Of a stretch of 7,513 nucleotides of DNA, positions 4,492 through 7,513 are shown piece by piece. Positions within the stretch are counted from its first letter, which is position 1; each line of letters starts with the position of its first letter. The position numbers and the translations under genes are program-made. This DNA is from Thermoprotei archaeon (GTDB taxonomy: Archaea; Thermoproteota; Thermoprotei; QMSL01; B3-G16). Where the stretch lies: positions 1-7,513 of the forward strand of contig QMSL01000065.1 of the NCBI GenBank assembly GCA_003649665.1, in the 5' to 3' direction. The notes under the pieces are model-generated. The model saw only the letters and a list, made by a program, of their open reading frames with translations. It was not told where the DNA came from and ran no database searches.

Positions 4492-5690
4492 TCTTTCGAC
4501 TCCTCCTTTCTCTGTGGTGAACTAAAGCCCATTAAGAGTCTTACTATGCCACTACCTATAGGTACTGGATTTGAGCCTACTATAACGTTTTCGGCTACAC
4601 CTCTGAGTTCGTCCACTGAGCCATGAATAGCCGCATCTATTATTTGCTTGACAGTAACCTCGAAAGCAGCCCTTGCTAAAACGCTCTCTTTCTCACCGCT
4701 GACACCATGTCTACCTATTTGTCTAACCCTCCCAGTATGCGTCATTATGTCAGCAACTAACATCAGGTGTCTTATATCGACATCAAGACCTTGATCCTCC
4801 AGAACGCTTTGCATTTCATTTATTATAGCCTGTCTTGCAGCCTCAATTCCGAGTACCTCAGCGATTTCGTGAATGTCATTAGTTATAGTCCTTGTAGGAT
4901 CTACGCCTTCCACAGTTAGTACTGCAGCTAGGTTGGAGCCTTCAGTTTTGAGTACGTACTCGTCTCCTTCTTTTCGTATAACTACTCTACGAATCCCTCT
5001 AATTCCTTTAAGCTTTAAGTTAGTTATCCTCTCTCTTATTTTTCTTAACTTATTGAAATCAGTTATATCAGGAGAAGAGAATATTATCCTATTACCCTCA
5101 ACAACTATTTCTCCTTTGAGTCTTTGTAGTGCCTTAACCACATGTTCTACCGTCAAGCCCTTATCCTTAAGTAACTCAGGGTCAAGCTCTATTATTATTG
5201 AGAGCGTTGATAGGTCCTCACTAATACTCTTAGAGACATTTTCTATTGTTACGTACTGTATTCGCCTAGCTACTTCTTCTGCCTTCTTCCTACTATATCT
5301 ATGCTCCTCGTCAAGATATATAACCATCATTGGAGTTGAGGGAGTGCGACGTGCATCGACTATTTCTATGAAGCGAGGTAAACCTAAGGTTATATTGAAT
5401 TCACGAACTCCTGCATAATGGAATGTTCTTAAGGTCATCTGCGTACTAGGCTCACCTATGGATTGAGCAGCGACAGTTCCTACAGCCTCTCCAGGCTCTA
5501 CAAGGCTGTTCTCGTACTCCTCTATTACATAATTTATTATTTTGTCGACTTCTTCCTTTGTAAGCTTAATACCTTGCAACTTCTCCCGTAACTCCTCTAT
5601 TATTGAGGGAGGGAGCTTGCCCTCGAGGGTTTTTAGCCTTTCCTCTAAGTAAGAGGAGGACTTACTTACGGCTCCAGACTTTTTCGACAT
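4488..5690 (-). CDS. rpo1C: DNA-directed RNA polymerase subunit Rpo1C (A'')
   Basis: This encodes the 400-residue C-terminal part of the largest polymerase subunit, homologous to the end of bacterial beta-prime and eukaryotic Rpb1. After a charged N-terminal extension (to about 60), EPGEAVGTVAAQSIGEPSTQ and TLRTFHYAGV (about 65-95) form the trigger-loop region with the conserved histidine of TFH, followed by LGLPRFIEIVDARR. The C-terminal part shows DIMTHTGRVRQIGRHGVSGE and VLARAAFEVTVKQI, then NVIVGSNPVPIGSG. A GTG at 5699 would add three residues but lies in the SD GGTGAT (5700-5695), which is well spaced for ATG 5690. The gene overlaps the end of rpo1N by 29 bases in another frame and overlaps rpl30e by 4. 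The split into Rpo1N and Rpo1C is normal for Thermoproteota and argues against Thaumarchaeota, where the subunit is fused. Confidence 0.97.
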   Translation of the reverse strand: MSKKSGAVSKSSSYLEERLKTLEGKLPPSIIEELREKLQGIKLTKEEVDKIINYVIEEYENSLVEPGEAVGTVAAQSIGEPSTQMTLRTFHYAGVREFNITLGLPRFIEIVDARRTPSTPMMVIYLDEEHRYSRKKAEEVARRIQYVTIENVSKSISEDLSTLSIIIELDPELLKDKGLTVEHVVKALQRLKGEIVVEGNRIIFSSPDITDFNKLRKIRERITNLKLKGIRGIRRVVIRKEGDEYVLKTEGSNLAAVLTVEGVDPTRTITNDIHEIAEVLGIEAARQAIINEMQSVLEDQGLDVDIRHLMLVADIMTHTGRVRQIGRHGVSGEKESVLARAAFEVTVKQIIDAAIHGSVDELRGVAENVIVGSNPVPIGSGIVRLLMGFSSPQRKEESKE

Positions 5691-7513
5691 ATTTATCACC
5701 TAATACCTTCCCTAGTATATAATCGATATCTACTGGTTTTCCGTGATAACTTTTAGCAGGATCAACACCATCTTCCCCATATTTAAATTGTACTATACTT
5801 CCCTCGGCAGTTCTGACAGTGCCGTCGTATTCAACATGAACGTCCTGCAATGCGTTAATTAGACGTCTCTGCATATATCCACTCTGTGAGGTACGAACTG
5901 CGGTATCAACCAGACCCTCTCTTCCAGTCATTGCATGGAAGAAGAATTCTGTGGGAGTAAGACCGCTCTTGAATGAACTTGACACGTAACCTCTGGCATG
6001 TACGCCTAAATCATTCTTCTTAAAGTGTGGAAGAGATCTATCAGTATAGCCTCTATGTATGCGCTCACCACGTAGATATTGTTGTCCTAGGCATGCGCAC
6101 ATCTGCGTTACATTTAAGATATTACCCCTAGCCCCAGTTAATGTCATAATTACGACCTCATTTGCCATGCCTAGATATCGTGAAGCAATTTCACCTGCTC
6201 TATTACGAGCACTGTCTAAGACCTCCCTTATTTTAGCCTCTAAGGTCTCCTCAAGAGTCATTCCGGGTTCAGCTTCAAGCTTTCCTTCCATGAAGTCCTT
6301 TATAAGTTGATTTACCTTTTCCTCGGCCTCCTTATGTATTCTAGCTATTTCCTTTAATGCATCTTCTGGGATATCAAGGTTATCAAGACCCATTGTAAAG
6401 CCATGCATATCTAAGAACTGAAGGAGTACTCGCCCTATTGAGTCTAGGAAGCGCCTAGCGAAGTCAGTACCATACTCACGTACTATTTTGTGAAGTATTG
6501 TTCCCATCTTTTCGACGCCTATAGTGGCTTTGTCTATCACGCCGGATAGAAGTATGCCATTATGTATCATTACAAACGCATCTACAGGGCATGAGTGAGG
6601 AGTACATTTATCGCACTTAAGGCATACGCTTGCTTCCTGTGTGTAATTAAAGTCCTTAGGCAAGAAAACACTTAGGATCTGCTTTCCTGTCCATAGCTCG
6701 ACTGGATGGAGTATAGCTGGTTCAGGGAGTTCTCCCTTATAATCACCGGCCATTAGCAATTGAACAACCTTATCTTTTGTTAGAAGAGTGCTCTTAAGCG
6801 TCATAAGGAATGCTGAGGTTATATAATCATGTAGAGCACCTATAATAGGAGCACCATATCGAGGTGACATAATTTGCTCTTGGACTAACATGAGGATTCT
6901 TGCCTCTGCACGAGCTTCTTCGCTTTGAGGAACATGCAAATTCATTTCATCTCCATCGAAGTCAGCATTATACGGGGGACATACTAGAAGGTTAAGCCTG
7001 AAGGTCTTATATGGAAGAACCTTTACTTTATGTGCCATCATGGACATTCTATGGAGGGACGGTTGCCTGTTGAATAATACTATATCTCCATCCCTTAAGT
7101 GTCGTTCAACTATATAGCCTGGTTTCAGGGCATCGGCTAATGCCTTTCTATCCTTTGGATATCGAAGATCTATTCGCTTGCCATCTGGGCGTATTATGTA
7201 GTTAGCCCCAGGATACTTAAATGGACCGTTTATTACAAGCTTACGCATCTCCTCAATGTTGAATTCAGTAACTTTTTCAGGCACTGTAAGCCTCATTGCA
7301 ATCTCTATAGGAACACCTACTTCATTTATACTAAGACAGGGATCTGGGGAGATAACGGTTCTAGCAGAGAAATCGACTCGTTTTCCTGAAAGACTTCCTC
7401 TGAAACGACCTTCCTTACCCTTTAGACGTTGAGCAAGGGTTCTAAGAGGTCTACCTGACCTATGCTTAGCGGGAGGTATTCCTGGAACTTCGTTGTCAAA
7501 GTATGTTGTTACA
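5662..7513 (-). CDS. rpo1N: DNA-directed RNA polymerase subunit Rpo1N (A'), 5' end beyond the window
   Basis: The frame stays open from the right edge (first full codon at 7512) to the stop at 5662, giving the last 616 residues of a subunit usually about 870-900 long. An ATG at 7296 is internal, because family sequence precedes it: VPGIPPAKHRSGRPLRTLAQ and KGKEGRFRGSLSGKRVDFSA (fragment residues 9-50), the switch/lid region. Then come FNRQPSLHRMSMM and the catalytic NADFDGD at 182-188 (bases 6949-6969), whose three aspartates bind the active-site magnesium. A Cys4 cluster CX2CX2CX4C lies at 297-308. The bridge-helix segment GLTPTEFFFHAMTGREGLVD is followed by TAVRTSQSGYMQRRLINALQ (about 517-556). 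The stop lies within the start of rpo1C, so the two halves of the subunit are translated in a coupled way. Confidence 0.98.
   Translation of the reverse strand, partial: VTTYFDNEVPGIPPAKHRSGRPLRTLAQRLKGKEGRFRGSLSGKRVDFSARTVISPDPCLSINEVGVPIEIAMRLTVPEKVTEFNIEEMRKLVINGPFKYPGANYIIRPDGKRIDLRYPKDRKALADALKPGYIVERHLRDGDIVLFNRQPSLHRMSMMAHKVKVLPYKTFRLNLLVCPPYNADFDGDEMNLHVPQSEEARAEARILMLVQEQIMSPRYGAPIIGALHDYITSAFLMTLKSTLLTKDKVVQLLMAGDYKGELPEPAILHPVELWTGKQILSVFLPKDFNYTQEASVCLKCDKCTPHSCPVDAFVMIHNGILLSGVIDKATIGVEKMGTILHKIVREYGTDFARRFLDSIGRVLLQFLDMHGFTMGLDNLDIPEDALKEIARIHKEAEEKVNQLIKDFMEGKLEAEPGMTLEETLEAKIREVLDSARNRAGEIASRYLGMANEVVIMTLTGARGNILNVTQMCACLGQQYLRGERIHRGYTDRSLPHFKKNDLGVHARGYVSSSFKSGLTPTEFFFHAMTGREGLVDTAVRTSQSGYMQRRLINALQDVHVEYDGTVRTAEGSIVQFKYGEDGVDPAKSYHGKPVDIDYILGKVLGDKYVEKVWSRK
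6589..6624 (-). other. Cys4 metal-binding-like motif in Rpo1N
   Basis: The segment VCLKCDKCTPHSCPVDAF, starting about 110 residues after the NADFDGD motif, has four cysteines spaced CX2CX2CX4C plus a nearby histidine. The spacing suggests a zinc site, or less likely an iron-sulfur site. The surrounding GKQILSVFLPKDFNY and NGILLSGVIDKATIG are ordinary Rpo1N sequence. I cannot say from memory how widespread this cysteine set is among archaea. Confidence 0.5.
6949..6969 (-). other. Catalytic NADFDGD motif of Rpo1N
   Basis: The seven codons read Asn-Ala-Asp-Phe-Asp-Gly-Asp, the invariant motif of all multisubunit RNA polymerases. Its three aspartates coordinate the catalytic magnesium ion. All are intact, so the subunit is expected to be active. 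Confidence 0.97.

Noticed and set aside
4873..5418. Plus-strand open frame of 181 codons rich in Ser/Leu
   Set aside because: It is antisense to rpo1C. The long frame follows from the codon bias of the real gene, and the hydrophobic look is a by-product of reading charged codons backwards.
7294..7296. ATG at 7296 as the start of a shortened Rpo1N
   Set aside because: The 72 codons upstream are open and encode highly conserved Rpo1N sequence, so the gene simply continues past the window edge.

Overview
The window is a stretch of archaeal core information-processing genes. It almost certainly comes from a thermophilic member of the Thermoproteota (crenarchaeal type). The evidence is a largest RNA polymerase subunit split into Rpo1N and Rpo1C, the archaeal/eukaryotic-type ribosomal proteins eL30, eL18 and archaeal uL13/uS9/uS2, an archaeal two-KH NusA, Rpo3 with a ferredoxin-like domain, Rpo10, and a MEMO-family gene after rps2. 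Strong GGAGG-type ribosome binding sites, many AGG/ATA codons and moderate-to-low GC fit a hyperthermophilic crenarchaeote. I would not name an order with confidence.

Layout, read along the minus strand from the right edge: rpo1N (5' end outside the window) - rpo1C - rpl30e - nusA - rps12 - rpo3 - rpl18e - rpl13 - rps9. All are minus-strand genes that overlap or lie a few bases apart, with a Shine-Dalgarno (SD) motif inside or just after the preceding gene. The one larger gap, about 39 bases between nusA and rps12, holds a TATA-like element. This run looks like one long operon formed by joining two well-known archaeal clusters: RNA polymerase/rpl30e/nusA/rps12, and rpo3/rpl18e/rpl13/rps9.

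To the left the pattern breaks. rpo10 (rpoN), which normally follows rps9 on the same strand, lies on the plus strand, convergent with rps9 and divergent from rps2. rps2 and a partial MEMO-family gene then continue on the minus strand to the left edge. The 70-base rps2/rpo10 spacer contains a perfectly palindromic 10-bp A/T box that could be a TATA element for both divergent genes. The 3' end of rpo10 carries an AGGAGGT followed by a four-codon ORF, and the end of rps9 carries a second strong SD with no start codon behind it. These look like scars of a local inversion.

The genes supply three RNA polymerase subunits and part of a fourth, six ribosomal proteins and a transcription factor, so the region co-expresses transcription and translation machinery. 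I see no tRNA or rRNA genes, insertion sequences, CRISPR arrays or defence genes. No stretch over 300 bases lacks a gene. I did not find a previously undescribed system; the points of interest are the rearrangement around rpo10, the acidic tail on L30e that doubles as the nusA ribosome binding site, and the cysteine motifs in Rpo3 and Rpo1N.
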